Shown: positions 36,176-45,822, counted from the stretch's first letter. The stretch: 64,000 bases of DNA from Flavobacterium aquidurense (GCF_001404985.1 NZ_JRLF01000010.1:186001-250000); one strand, 5' to 3'. The notes: a model not told the origin generated them from the letters alone. Made by a program: numbers and translations.

Positions 36176-37045
36176 CTATGGCACCGCGATTTTCATCTGC
36201 TTGTGCAAAATATGAATTTCTAACGAAGTTTGAGCACCACAATATTCTCCATCAATCTGAAAATTAACCGGATAATCTGTTTTTATGGTGGCTTTCTCTG
36301 TCGAAATAATTACTATATCGTCTGAATCAATAGGCATATTTCCTGTAATAATTTTTCCGAGTAATAGTAGATCCAGGCTTTTTAAGATCACCAATTCAAA
36401 TTTTCCATCGTTCATTGAACCATTCGGGTTGATGGTTACACCAGTTCCGTATTTCTGAGAATTCGCAATGACAATCATTCTTGCCGTATGTACAACAGTA
36501 TCTTTATTCGCGGTAATTGTTGCAACAAAAGGATCATTAGAATCTACCAGTGTATTATAAGCTTGCAAAGCATATCCCCAAAATCCTCTTAGATTACTTT
36601 CTTCATAATTCTTAACCAAATCAGCATTGAGACCAATATCGCTTAAATGAATACTTTTTTTACCGTTGATACAAATCATATCCATTTCGATATAACGACT
36701 AAGAAAAGCTGTTTTCAGGTTCTCTTCAATAGTATTTGGTAAATTAAGATCAACAGATAAACCATTGGCTGAGCCAGCAGGCAAAATACCAATAATTACA
36801 TCAAATTCCTCCATGGCTTCGGCAACCATTTTTATGGTTCCGTCTCCACCGGCTACAATAATTCGTTCCGGATGATATTGATTATATAGTGATTGTATTT
36901 CTTTTTGATCACTTTTACCTGTAGTTTCATAAACTTCCAGATCAAAATTGTTTGTGATTGCAAACTCCTCAACAGCTTCAATTAAATTTGATTTATCAAG
37001 GTCTCCGGAAATAGGGTTTACAACAAATATGATATTCTTTTTCAA
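36176..37045 (-). CDS. Diacylglycerol-kinase-like lipid kinase
   Basis: This matches the DagK/YegS lipid kinase family: NPISG near the N-terminus, the nucleotide-binding GGDGT loop (VAGGDGTIKM), PAGSANGL, and GEYCG near the C-terminus. Such enzymes phosphorylate diacylglycerol or related lipids at the membrane face. No ATG lies near the 5' end. The TTG at 37045 gives the family-typical start LKKNIIFVVNP; an upstream TTG at 37108 adds 21 residues unlike the family. It is divergent from a DUF2183/App1-type phosphatase gene, so lipid phosphate turnover is a plausible shared theme. Confidence 0.85.
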   Translation of the reverse strand: MKKNIIFVVNPISGDLDKSNLIEAVEEFAITNNFDLEVYETTGKSDQKEIQSLYNQYHPERIIVAGGDGTIKMVAEAMEEFDVIIGILPAGSANGLSVDLNLPNTIEENLKTAFLSRYIEMDMICINGKKSIHLSDIGLNADLVKNYEESNLRGFWGYALQAYNTLVDSNDPFVATITANKDTVVHTARMIVIANSQKYGTGVTINPNGSMNDGKFELVILKSLDLLLLGKIITGNMPIDSDDIVIISTEKATIKTDYPVNFQIDGEYCGAQTSLEIHILHKQMKIAVP

Positions 37046-37111
37046 AGTTTTATTTTTAAAGTCAATTAAAATAATTAATTTACAGCATCTATCTATAAAT
37101 ATACGCAATTA

Positions 37112-38071
37112 ATGAAACCAATTTTACAATTATATCGGGGTTATGCCAATGAAGAAGAATTAATTGTAATGGGGCATGTTTTTAAAAGAACGTATGATTA
37201 TGATTTCCAGAAGAAAAACTTAAAAAATGCACGTTCAATTATAAATCAGTTCAGAATAAAAACACTCGAGAATTTTGATATTTATTTAAAATGCGGTAAT
37301 CAGGAAATTCATACCAAAACATTAGACGACGGATATTTTAAATTTTGTATTCCGCTTGAAACAGAAACTAATTTTGGCTGGATGGAATACGAAGTAAGCA
37401 TAAAAGATAATAATGAAACCATAACCGAAAAAGGCAGTTTTATAAGGCCTCACAAAGGAAAACTAGGAATCATATCTGATATTGATGATACGTTTCTGAT
37501 TTCGCATACTCAGAATTTCTTTAAAAAAATCTACATCCTCCTTTTTAAAAATGTAAATGACCGCAAAGTATTTACAGATGTTGTACCGCATTATCAAGCT
37601 TTAAGCTCTGCAGGAAGAAACAATAAGGAAGAAGAAAATGCTTTTTTTTATGTTTCAAGCAGTGAATGGAATTTGTATCGGTTTATTGTAAAATTTACTA
37701 AAATACACAACCTGCCAAGAGCCGTAATTTTATTGAAAGATATTAAAAGAGGAATCACAGATTTCTTCATGAGCGGACGCGGAAATCACGATCATAAGTT
37801 TGACAAAATAAAGCACGTTTTAGAATTTTATCCAAATCTTAAATATGTTTTACTGGGAGATGATTCTCAACATGATCCTGTTTTATACGAACGAATATGC
37901 AAAATATTCCCTGTCACCGTAAAAGCAGTTTATATCAGGCAAACCGGCAAACACCAAAAAGAAGCAACAAAAAAAATCATGAAGAATTTAGAAGCTTTAG
38001 AGGTTTCTGTTTGTTATTATAAAAACAGCAGTGAGGCGATTATGCATTCTAAATCTATTGGGATTATTTAA
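37112..38071 (+). CDS. App1/DUF2183-type phosphatase
   Basis: The 319-aa protein has a DxDxT haloacid-dehalogenase-type motif, SDIDDT, with Asp123, Asp125 and Thr127. Later YVSSSEWN and LLGDDSQHDPVLY are typical of the catalytic domain shared with yeast App1, a phosphatidate phosphatase. An N-terminal beta-rich region of about 110 residues precedes it. No signal peptide is seen. The start ATG at 37112 lies 66 bp from the divergent lipid kinase start, a head-to-head arrangement suggesting coordinated expression. Phosphatidate as substrate is inferred from App1. Confidence 0.85.
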   Translation: MKPILQLYRGYANEEELIVMGHVFKRTYDYDFQKKNLKNARSIINQFRIKTLENFDIYLKCGNQEIHTKTLDDGYFKFCIPLETETNFGWMEYEVSIKDNNETITEKGSFIRPHKGKLGIISDIDDTFLISHTQNFFKKIYILLFKNVNDRKVFTDVVPHYQALSSAGRNNKEEENAFFYVSSSEWNLYRFIVKFTKIHNLPRAVILLKDIKRGITDFFMSGRGNHDHKFDKIKHVLEFYPNLKYVLLGDDSQHDPVLYERICKIFPVTVKAVYIRQTGKHQKEATKKIMKNLEALEVSVCYYKNSSEAIMHSKSIGII

Positions 38072-38230
38072 GGTTTGCGCAGATTGATACGCGTATGACG
38101 CGGGTTTTAACTGGTTTTCGCAGGTTTTTATTCTTGTTTTTGTCATTGCGAAAAATTTGTAAACTGAAAACTGAACAAATCTAAAACTGAAAACTGTGAT
38201 TGAATATTGTGACTGAAAACTGCTACTACT

Positions 38231-38373
38231 AGCCCAGATTGAAGAGGGAAAGCCCGGAGCAAAAAAAATTGCATTTCTTGTTGAAAAAAAGCGACTGAAA
38301 GAAGCTCTTTTTGCAACATTAGAAATGCATTTTTTTTGTGAGGACTTGAAACGAAAAGCTGGATTAGCTCCTG
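38231..38373 (+). ncRNA. Structured RNA-like element, copy A
   Basis: This ~143-bp element is closely related to the one at 52065-52208. Conserved blocks begin AGCCC(A/G)GATT and AAGCCCGGAG, then a long stem, a conserved AAGCGAC...GAAGCTCTTTTT hairpin, CAACATTAGAAA, then GAGGACTT(G/A)AAACG and AGC(T/C)GGA..TAGCT. In this copy the long stem is AAAAAAAATTGCATTTCT / AGAAATGCATTTTTTTT. Strand was taken from conservation only; it lies in a convergent gap with no gene. It may be one of the reported flavobacterial structured RNAs (flavo-1 class) or a dispersed repeat. Confidence 0.6.
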
Positions 38374-38450
38374 AAACAAAAAAACCATTGTCAAAGTTTT
38401 GAATTTTGCCAATGGCCTATGTAAACTGTGACTGAAACTGAAAACTAAAT

Positions 38451-40364
38451 TTAAGCAGTAAAATTATCAATCTCTTCCTGAACAACTTCCCAGTCCAGAA
38501 GCAATTGGTCTAAATCACTTTTCTTTTTGTTATAAGCTGTAAAAAATGAAGCATCCTCAATATGCTTGTCATAATTAGAAGCCAGCAACTTATCGTCGTG
38601 CTGAATGTCTCGCTCTAATTGTTTGATCTGACTTTCGACCTTGCTTAATTTATTTTGTAGTGCCTTACCTTTTTTCTGATCTTCGTAGGATGTTTTGTTG
38701 CTTTCTTTTGGAGCTGCGGCTTTAGCAACATCTTTTTTCTCGACTTCACGCATATTCTCAAGATTGCGTTGTTCTAAGAAATAGTTTATGTCGCCTAAAT
38801 ATTCTTTTATCTTCTGGTCTTTAAATTCATAAACAATATTCGACATTCCTTGCAGGAAATCCCTATCGTGAGAAACCAATAATAAAGTACCACCAAATTT
38901 TTGAAGTGCGGCTTTCAGAACGTTTTTGGATTTAATATCCAAGTGATTCGTAGGCTCATCCATCAACAAAACATTGATTGGCTGCAATAATAATTTACAA
39001 AGTGCCAAACGGTTACGTTCACCTCCTGAAAGTACTTTTACTTTTTTCTCTACATCGTCTCCGCGGAATAAAAATGAACCCAACATATCACGCACTTTCG
39101 AACGGTTAGTGTCTGTGGCAGCATCTTCCATAGTTTGCAGCAAAGTGATTTCGCCATCAAGATATTCTGCCTGATTTTGAGCAAAATAACCTAATTGAAC
39201 ATTATGTCCTAGCTTGATATTTCCCTGGTATTCAAATTCGTTTACAATTGCTTTAATAAAAGTCGATTTTCCTTGTCCGTTTTGACCCACAAAAGCAATT
39301 TTACTTCCGCGTTCTACTAACAAATCGATATCTTTTAAAATAACTTTATCTCCGTAAGCTTTAGTAACATGTTCAGCTTCGACTACAACTTTTCCTGGCT
39401 CTTTTGAAACCGGAAACGAAATATTCATTACAGAATTGTCGTCTTCGTCAACTTCGATTCTTTCTACTTTATCTAACTTTTTAATCAACGATTGCGCCAT
39501 TGAAGCTTTTGAAGCTTTTGCACGGAACTTTTCGATTAATTTTTCTGTTTCTTCAATCTTTTTAGCTTGATTTTTTTGAGTCGCCAATTGCTTTTCACGA
39601 ATCTCGTGACGCAATTCTAAATATTGAGAATATGGTTTATTAAAATCGTATGCTTTTCCTAAAGAGATTTCGATTGTACGGTTCGTTACATTATCAAGGA
39701 ACATTTTATCATGCGAAACAATTACGACTACTCCGGGATAATTGCGCAGGAAACTTTCTAACCAAATGATACTTTCGATATCTAAGTGGTTGGTAGGCTC
39801 ATCCAGCAATAAAACATCATTTGATTGTAACAATAATTTAGCTAATTCGATACGCATTCTCCAACCTCCTGAAAATGTTTCGGTTTGGTTATTAAAAACT
39901 TCTCTTTTAAAACCAAGTCCTAAAAGAATTTTCTCTGTATCTCCTACATAATTATACCCTCCAAGAAGTTCAAAACGATGTGTATAATCAGATAAATCTT
40001 CGATGATTTGCCCGTATTCTTCACTTTCATAATCGGTTCTGGTAACCAATTGATGATTGATTTCTTCTAGTTTTTTTTCTACAACTTTTATTTCGGTAAA
40101 GGCTTCATAAGCTTCTTCCAATACTGTTCTTCCGCGTTCAAAATCAATATCCTGACGTAAGAAACCCATTCGGATATCTTTCTCCTGAGAAATAACTCCG
40201 GAATCAGGAGCAAAATCTCTTGCCAGCATTTTAAGCATTGTAGATTTTCCAGCACCGTTTTTCCCGACAAGTCCAACACGATCTCCGGCACCTAAACGAA
40301 AAGTTACCTCTTCGAATAAATAAGTACCACCAAAAGAAACCGATAAATTGTGTATATTAAGCAT
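38451..40364 (-). CDS. ABC-F family ATPase
   Basis: The 637-aa soluble protein has two ABC domains and no membrane segments. Walker A motifs are GKNGAGKS and GQNGQGKS, signature motifs are SGGWRMR and LSGGERNR, and both Walker B sites read LLLDEPTNHLD/LLMDEPTNHLD. The inter-domain linker is lysine-rich and helical, and a coiled-coil tail lies at about residues 560-635. ABC-F proteins act on ribosomes, in translation or antibiotic protection; the close bacterial relatives are Uup/YdiF-like housekeeping members. The ATG at 40364 is clear. Its stop is followed by a gap holding the RNA-like element. Confidence 0.93.
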   Translation of the reverse strand: MLNIHNLSVSFGGTYLFEEVTFRLGAGDRVGLVGKNGAGKSTMLKMLARDFAPDSGVISQEKDIRMGFLRQDIDFERGRTVLEEAYEAFTEIKVVEKKLEEINHQLVTRTDYESEEYGQIIEDLSDYTHRFELLGGYNYVGDTEKILLGLGFKREVFNNQTETFSGGWRMRIELAKLLLQSNDVLLLDEPTNHLDIESIIWLESFLRNYPGVVVIVSHDKMFLDNVTNRTIEISLGKAYDFNKPYSQYLELRHEIREKQLATQKNQAKKIEETEKLIEKFRAKASKASMAQSLIKKLDKVERIEVDEDDNSVMNISFPVSKEPGKVVVEAEHVTKAYGDKVILKDIDLLVERGSKIAFVGQNGQGKSTFIKAIVNEFEYQGNIKLGHNVQLGYFAQNQAEYLDGEITLLQTMEDAATDTNRSKVRDMLGSFLFRGDDVEKKVKVLSGGERNRLALCKLLLQPINVLLMDEPTNHLDIKSKNVLKAALQKFGGTLLLVSHDRDFLQGMSNIVYEFKDQKIKEYLGDINYFLEQRNLENMREVEKKDVAKAAAPKESNKTSYEDQKKGKALQNKLSKVESQIKQLERDIQHDDKLLASNYDKHIEDASFFTAYNKKKSDLDQLLLDWEVVQEEIDNFTA

Positions 40365-40438
40365 GTAATGTTATTTTATAACTAATTGATTGTGTAAATT
40401 TACACTCCCAAATCAATGGGTAATTTAATTTTTTGCAA

Positions 40439-40822
40439 ATGTTAAAAAAAGGATCGAAACTAAATAGTATTTTAACAGGAAGTTGTCCAAAATGCCAAAA
40501 AGAAAGCATGTATTCAGACAAAAACCCCCTTCATTTGACTAAAGTTCTAAAAATGAACGACAATTGCAGTCATTGCGGATTAAAATATCAAATTGAACCT
40601 TCTTTTTTTTATGGCGCAATGTACGTTAGTTACGGTCTAAATGTAGCCGTAGGAATTGCAGCTTTTATTGTTTCGTTTGTATTTTTTAAAACAACTATTG
40701 AAGAATCTTTTATAGCAATAGTTATTTCCTTGATTGTATTATTTCCTTTTGTTTTACGACTTTCCAGAAATTTATACATTAATATGTTTGTTTCTTACGA
40801 TCCTAAGGCCGGTCAAAAATAA
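40439..40822 (+). CDS. DUF983 protein with zinc ribbon and two membrane helices
   Basis: From ATG 40439 (the TTG two codons earlier is less likely) the product has about 127 residues. Two CxxC pairs (SCPKCQ and NCSHCG) form a zinc ribbon at the N-terminus. Two hydrophobic helices follow (YVSYGLNVAVGIAAFIVSFV and AIVISLIVLFPFVL). The family is DUF983, widespread and of unknown function. The last 20 bp overlap, tail to tail, the convergent oxidoreductase gene. Confidence 0.87.
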   Translation: MLKKGSKLNSILTGSCPKCQKESMYSDKNPLHLTKVLKMNDNCSHCGLKYQIEPSFFYGAMYVSYGLNVAVGIAAFIVSFVFFKTTIEESFIAIVISLIVLFPFVLRLSRNLYINMFVSYDPKAGQK

Positions 40823-41876
40823 GGGTTTTCAAATATTTTTTATGAAATCTCTGAATGTCGATTTCACGATCTAAAGGAATTTCATTTTCGATATTATCAA
40901 AAAGAGCTTGTGCCATAGCTGGCCCCAACATTACACCGCGTGTTCCTAATCCGTTAAGAATGTGAAGAGATTTACGCTCATGATGCGTTCCAATCAACGG
41001 TCTTCTGTCTTTAACTGTTGGGCGAACTCCGCCAAAATGCTTTACAATTTCGAAATCGCAGGTAATAATTTCTTTTATTCGATCTACTAATTCTTGCTTT
41101 CCTTCTTCTGTAGGCAAATCTGTTTTATCCTGCCAGTTGTATGTAGCACCAACTTTAAATAAATCATTTCCCAATGGCAATATAAATACACTTGTATTCA
41201 CAATCACGTCTAAGTTTAAATTGGGAGCTTTTATTACAAATAATTCTCCTTTTGTACCATCTAAAGGTAAATAATTAAAAAAAGGATTTTTATGCAGCCC
41301 AAAACCTTCAGCAAAAATAATATGTCGGGCCTGAATATTTTTATACTGGATTCCGTAATCAAAAAACTCAATATAAGTACTGTCAAAAAACTCTTCTAAC
41401 AATAAATTATTCTCTTGTAGATATTCTTTATAACAATCCAACAACAAAGCTGTATCTACATAACCGGTATGCAAAACTTCACCATAATCATATGGAGAAT
41501 CGATACTATTGTATTTTTTTGTAATGAGTTTAGTAGATAAAAAAGGAGCCAGGTTTATTTTGTCTGAAGCGGAAAACCAATTATTCTGTTCTTCGATAGA
41601 GAAGAACTTCCTTAAAATTGGAAGTTGAAAATTGAATTTCTTTTGTAGCTTATCTTCAATCTGACTGTAAAACTCATTCATTAAAACCAATTGTTCCTGC
41701 GCTTTCCAAACTTCGCTGAACCGTTTTAAAATAACAGGATTATATAACCCTCCCGCAACTCTTGATGAATTTTGAGATTTATTATCAACTATCAAAAAAG
41801 TTTTATTGTTTTTAAGAGCAACTTCTGCAAAAGAAATTCCAGCCAGTCCGGATCCAACAATCAAATAATCTAACAT
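40803..41876 (-). CDS. FAD-dependent oxidoreductase (DAO family)
   Basis: A 357-aa enzyme of the glycine/D-amino-acid oxidase family. The dinucleotide-binding GSGLAG motif is at residues 8-13, and AGGLYNP follows. Later the FEGFGLH-type segment and GGVRPTVKDRRPLIG near the C-terminus match the FAD-binding fold. Substrate cannot be told from sequence. The neighbouring DUF983 gene overlaps its 3' end. No signal peptide is present. Confidence 0.87.
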   Translation of the reverse strand: MLDYLIVGSGLAGISFAEVALKNNKTFLIVDNKSQNSSRVAGGLYNPVILKRFSEVWKAQEQLVLMNEFYSQIEDKLQKKFNFQLPILRKFFSIEEQNNWFSASDKINLAPFLSTKLITKKYNSIDSPYDYGEVLHTGYVDTALLLDCYKEYLQENNLLLEEFFDSTYIEFFDYGIQYKNIQARHIIFAEGFGLHKNPFFNYLPLDGTKGELFVIKAPNLNLDVIVNTSVFILPLGNDLFKVGATYNWQDKTDLPTEEGKQELVDRIKEIITCDFEIVKHFGGVRPTVKDRRPLIGTHHERKSLHILNGLGTRGVMLGPAMAQALFDNIENEIPLDREIDIQRFHKKYLKTLIFDRP

Positions 41877-41895
41877 ATATAAAAGGTACTATATA

Positions 41896-41930
41896 AAAAA
41901 ACTCTTAATACAAAGGTACTAAGAGTTTTT
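41896..41930 (-). terminator. Terminator after gldO
   Basis: AAAAACTCTTA..TAC pairs with GTA.TAAGAGTTTTT around a short loop. The sequence closely resembles the terminator after gldN. Confidence 0.85.
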
Positions 41931-41950
41931 GGTAAAATGTAATTAGAAAC

Positions 41951-42943
41951 TTAGTAGTTCCACATATCTTCTTCGAAGTTACGAATCTTCTCTTTTACTC
42001 TTTCAGATTCTAACAATTGACTTTGTGCATCATCCTTAATGTAGCTTTTGATTTCACGATCACCATACATATTTTCTTCTTTATAGATAACAGCATTAAA
42101 ATGTCTTGAATTTAAAATCTGATCAAAGGAAATAGGAATGGCAGAGTTCTTATCGTTAAAAGCTTTTCCTTCATGCAATACCTCCCGCGCATTAGGAAAG
42201 AAAACCCAAAATAACTCAATATAATCTTTCTCATCGCTATTCATTGTATACACATCGGGAGTAACAGGGCAAATACCAAGTAATCGATATTTTAAATCAC
42301 TTTGACGCTTGTCAAAATACCAATATCCCTTAATTTTATATTGTGTAACATCAGCAGCGGTTAAATCTTGTTTAAGGATATACTCTGAAGGAATTGACCT
42401 TGTTGCACCAACAGTTTCCTCTACATAGGTAACAACTTTTTTCTTACCGGTACCAGTAACAACTTTTTTCTTGACAACATGAGTTTTATAATCATCAGGA
42501 TATTGGTTGATCAATTCTCTACCGGCATCTGTTGTATCAATACGCGATAAAGCACCCTGGATATCTTTTAAGGACTTTTTAGTATTAAAATAACTATCAC
42601 TATATACTTCGGTAATCTTTCCATTTCTAATGGCTTTTGTTAAAACGTCATATAGCGATCGCCTGTCAGCCCCAATATTAGCCGTATCTACCGGAAAATA
42701 TAATGGGAAATTTATTTTTTCGTTTAGATCAATGATTTCCCAGGTAGTTTTTCCCATCAGGATATCTCTATCATCTACATAACCATAAGCAAGTGGCTTA
42801 TCATTATCAGAGATCATTTGGGCAGGAGTTTTGAGTCCTATTTGATCCGCTGTTTTTGCATTCAGTAAATTTGATTGCGCATTAGAAGTAAAAACCCCAG
42901 CGATCAAAGCAATAATCATTAAAAAATTTTCCCCTTTCATCAT
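41951..42943 (-). CDS. gldO: GldO, duplicate of gliding/T9SS protein GldN
   Basis: About 330 residues, nearly identical to the upstream gldN product along the mature part (for example SNLLNAKT, QGALSRIDTTDAGRELINQYPDDYK, IRNFEQ/EDMWNY at the end) but with a different signal peptide. In F. johnsoniae GldN/GldO are partly redundant periplasmic ring-forming components of the T9SS trans-envelope complex with GldK. I used the first in-frame ATG (42943), with ATG 42940 equally possible; a GTG further upstream is unlikely. A TAnnTTTG -7 box lies just upstream, so it may be transcribed separately from gldN. Confidence 0.95.
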   Translation of the reverse strand: MMKGENFLMIIALIAGVFTSNAQSNLLNAKTADQIGLKTPAQMISDNDKPLAYGYVDDRDILMGKTTWEIIDLNEKINFPLYFPVDTANIGADRRSLYDVLTKAIRNGKITEVYSDSYFNTKKSLKDIQGALSRIDTTDAGRELINQYPDDYKTHVVKKKVVTGTGKKKVVTYVEETVGATRSIPSEYILKQDLTAADVTQYKIKGYWYFDKRQSDLKYRLLGICPVTPDVYTMNSDEKDYIELFWVFFPNAREVLHEGKAFNDKNSAIPISFDQILNSRHFNAVIYKEENMYGDREIKSYIKDDAQSQLLESERVKEKIRNFEEDMWNY

Positions 42944-42959
42944 GAACACTTTTAGGGGG

Positions 42960-42967
42960 CAAAGATA
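42960..42967 (-). promoter_or_regulatory. -7 box of a gldO promoter
   Basis: On the minus strand TATCTTTG fits TAnnTTTG. No convincing -33 element is seen; the ATG is 17 bp downstream. Confidence 0.4.
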
Positions 42968-43134
42968 ACTAAATTTAAGTTTAAATTTATTATTTTTCTT
43001 ACAATTATATAAACTTTAAGAGTTTAGACATTAAAATGACTTTTATGAATGATAAGCTGAACTAATTATATTAAATATGACAATATTAAAAAATCATGTA
43101 CAAATATTAAAAACAATCATCTCTAACAATGAGC

Positions 43135-43175
43135 AAAAAAAAACTCTTACTACCTTGGTAGTAAGAGTTTTCAGT
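43135..43175 (-). terminator. Terminator after gldN
   Basis: AAACTCTTACTACC (43141-43154) and GGTAGTAAGAGTTT (43157-43170) form a perfect stem, followed on the minus strand by a T-run. The unit resembles the gldO terminator and was probably copied together with the gene. Confidence 0.9.
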
Positions 43176-43193
43176 ATAATGTAATTTAGATAC

Positions 43194-44183
43194 TTAGTAG
43201 TTCCACATATCTTGCTCGAAGTTACGAATCTTCTCTTTTACTCTTTCAGATTCTAATAACTGATTTTGTGCATTGTCTTTCATGTAATCTTTGATCTCAC
43301 GATCTCCGTACAAGTTTTCTTCTTTATAAACAACTGCATTAAAACGTCTTGAATTCAAAATCTGATCGAATGAAATTGGAAGAGCTGAGTTACTGTCGTT
43401 AAAAGCTTTTGCTTCATGCAAAGCTTCTCTCGCATTTGGGAAGAAAACCCAAAATAACTCAATATAATCTTTCTCATCGCTATTCATTGTGTAAACATCC
43501 GGAGTTACAGGACAAATTCCAAGTAAACGATATTTCAATTCACTTTGACGTTTGTCAAAATACCAGTATCCTTTTATTTTATATTGTGTAACATCAGCTG
43601 CAGTTAAATCTTGTTTAAGGATATATTCAGCAGGTACAGATCTTGTTGGACCAACTGTTTCCTCAACATAAGAAACAACTTTCTTTTTACCAGTACCGGT
43701 AACAACTTTTTTCTTCACAACACGTGATTTATAGTCGTCAGGATATTGGTTGATTAACTCTCTACCAGCATCAGTTGTATCAATACGAGATAACGCACCT
43801 TGAATATCTTTCAAAGATTTTTTAGTATTGAAATAACTGTCGCTATAAACTTCAGTTATTTTGCCGTTTTTAACAGCTTTCGTCAAAACGTCGTAAAGCG
43901 AGCGTCTGTCTGAACCAATATTAGCTGTATCTACCGGAAAATACATTGGAAAGTTGATCTTTTCATTTAAATCAATGATTTCCCAAGTAGTTTTTCCCAT
44001 CAAGATATCTCTATCATCTACATAACCATACGCCAAAGGCTTATCATTATCAGAAATAAGTTGCGCAGGAGTCTTAAGTCCTATCTGATCAGGTGTTTTT
44101 GCATTTAGCAAATTCGATTGCGCATACGAAGAAAAACCTCCAGCGATAGAAACAACGGCTATTAAAAAATTTCTTACTTTCAT
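43194..44183 (-). CDS. gldN: GldN, gliding and T9SS component
   Basis: The 329-aa protein has a signal peptide (to SSYAQ) and the GldN family body, a periplasmic protein that forms a ring with the lipoprotein GldK and is needed for secretion and gliding. It lies 45 bp downstream of gldM, in the order gldK-gldL-gldM-gldN known from F. johnsoniae. A terminator separates it from the gldO copy, so the two are distinct transcription units in part. Confidence 0.96.
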   Translation of the reverse strand: MKVRNFLIAVVSIAGGFSSYAQSNLLNAKTPDQIGLKTPAQLISDNDKPLAYGYVDDRDILMGKTTWEIIDLNEKINFPMYFPVDTANIGSDRRSLYDVLTKAVKNGKITEVYSDSYFNTKKSLKDIQGALSRIDTTDAGRELINQYPDDYKSRVVKKKVVTGTGKKKVVSYVEETVGPTRSVPAEYILKQDLTAADVTQYKIKGYWYFDKRQSELKYRLLGICPVTPDVYTMNSDEKDYIELFWVFFPNAREALHEAKAFNDSNSALPISFDQILNSRRFNAVVYKEENLYGDREIKDYMKDNAQNQLLESERVKEKIRNFEQDMWNY

Positions 44184-44228
44184 CGTGGTATCATTATAAG
44201 ATATTGAATGTAGTTTTCACTACTAATT

Positions 44229-45770
44229 TTATTGTATTTCGTAAATTACCGGAGCAGTTCTTGGTAATAAATAACTACCAGCTCCAACAAGTTTAGTCTT
44301 AATTTCAGAAATAGTAACCTGGTCTCCTTTTCCAGCTCTTGAAAGAACTGTTTTACATTGTGCATTTAATCTGTTACCAGAAACAACAACAGTAGGCTGT
44401 CCAGCAATTTTCATATTAAATCCAACAACATCTAAACCAACTTCGAAATCAAAATCAAGTAATTTAGCACCAATAGTAGCAATTTCTAAGTTAGATTTTG
44501 GTCCTTTAACAACACCCATTTCTCCTCTAATTGTTCCAGTTGGTCCAGGAATACCTTTAATTCTGAATGTTTTCTTGTCTGTAACTTTATCCCCATTTGG
44601 TAATGTTCCAGTTACAGAAATTGTAGCTTCAGTACCTTGTCCCGGGCTCATGTTATATTTACCAGGTTTTCCGGCAGAAGATAATCCAGGAGCACTTGCA
44701 TTAATTTTGTTAGCATCAACACCAGCGAATGATACAGAGATTGGGTTAACAACTCCTCTATAAACAACATTCATCTTATCAGCAGAAATCGTAGCTGAGT
44801 TTGGTCTTGGTACTACAACGTAAGTTCCTTTAAATTTCAATGGAATGTTTTTACCATCTTCTAAGAATGTAAATTGTCCATTAATATTTTGCTCTCCAAC
44901 ACCTCCGGCAGTTAATGAAATAACAGCTTGTCCGTTAACGATTTGTCCAGGACCTTGGAATGAAGTTGGTTTTGTATTTTCGTCATAACGACCTAAAACA
45001 ACTTTACCAGTTACTTTTTCTCCTTGGAAATAAGCGTTTTTATCTAAAACAACAATCGCTTGATAGTTACTGTAAGAAGCAGCAGCAACAGCCGCTTTTC
45101 CTAAAGCACTATTATAAACGTCTGCCTCAGTTTTCTTAACGTCATTTTGCCAAGCTGAAAGTTTAGCAGCAGATGCGATTGCAGGAAAACCTTTAAAGTG
45201 ATATGCTAAGTAGCTTTCTTTTATACCTTCTTTGTTTTTTACGTCAGAAACATCAAATTTTTTCTCAACTTCAGAAATAATACCAGCATATTTTTTATCT
45301 GTACCTAAAGCAGCTTTAATATCTGATTTATATTTTTGAATTTTAGCGATAATTTCGTTACCTTTTTTAGTGTAACCGTCTCCTGTAAACCAGTCATCGA
45401 TGTTGTCACCTCTGTCCATAGCTTCGTAAGGAAGTTTACCAGTTTCTTTTTCAACTTCAAATCCTTTGATAGACTGAGCTTTTAAAGTACCAATATAATC
45501 GTAAAATTCTTTTGAAATTGTTTCAACTTTATGAGCTGTTACTGCAGCAATTGCGAATTCTCCTTTTGCTTCAGCAGCTTTTTGATCTAAAGATGTTAGT
45601 AAACTTGCATTTGTTTCAGTTGAACTAGTATTTGCACTTTCAAATTTTTCATTCATCAAACCAAAAGCAGATATAACTTCTTTTGATACGTTCATTGCTA
45701 ACATTGCGATGAAAACCAGATACATCAGGTTAATCATCTTCTGTCTAGGGGTTAATTTTCCTCCTGCCAT
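44229..45770 (-). CDS. gldM: GldM, T9SS motor rotor/shaft protein
   Basis: A 513-aa protein with a single N-terminal membrane helix (MINLMYLVFIAMLAMNV, residues about 12-28) followed by a long periplasmic part, typically four domains (here roughly 35-220, 225-315, 320-400 and 405-513). With GldL it forms the proton-driven motor that powers T9SS secretion and gliding. The start MAGGKLTPRQK is the family's usual N-terminus. It lies 52 bp after gldL. Confidence 0.96.
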   Translation of the reverse strand: MAGGKLTPRQKMINLMYLVFIAMLAMNVSKEVISAFGLMNEKFESANTSSTETNASLLTSLDQKAAEAKGEFAIAAVTAHKVETISKEFYDYIGTLKAQSIKGFEVEKETGKLPYEAMDRGDNIDDWFTGDGYTKKGNEIIAKIQKYKSDIKAALGTDKKYAGIISEVEKKFDVSDVKNKEGIKESYLAYHFKGFPAIASAAKLSAWQNDVKKTEADVYNSALGKAAVAAASYSNYQAIVVLDKNAYFQGEKVTGKVVLGRYDENTKPTSFQGPGQIVNGQAVISLTAGGVGEQNINGQFTFLEDGKNIPLKFKGTYVVVPRPNSATISADKMNVVYRGVVNPISVSFAGVDANKINASAPGLSSAGKPGKYNMSPGQGTEATISVTGTLPNGDKVTDKKTFRIKGIPGPTGTIRGEMGVVKGPKSNLEIATIGAKLLDFDFEVGLDVVGFNMKIAGQPTVVVSGNRLNAQCKTVLSRAGKGDQVTISEIKTKLVGAGSYLLPRTAPVIYEIQ

Positions 45771-45822
45771 TTTTTCTAATTAGTTCTTTATTAATAAATT
45801 TAATATAATAGTCAAAAACTAA

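Noticed and set aside
38143..38412. An 89-residue minus-strand frame in the gap after the App1-type gene
   Set aside because: It runs through the structured element copy A; composition follows the repeat, not a protein.
41951..42943. gldO as a pseudogene
   Set aside because: The frame is intact over the full family length with conserved residues and a -7 box.
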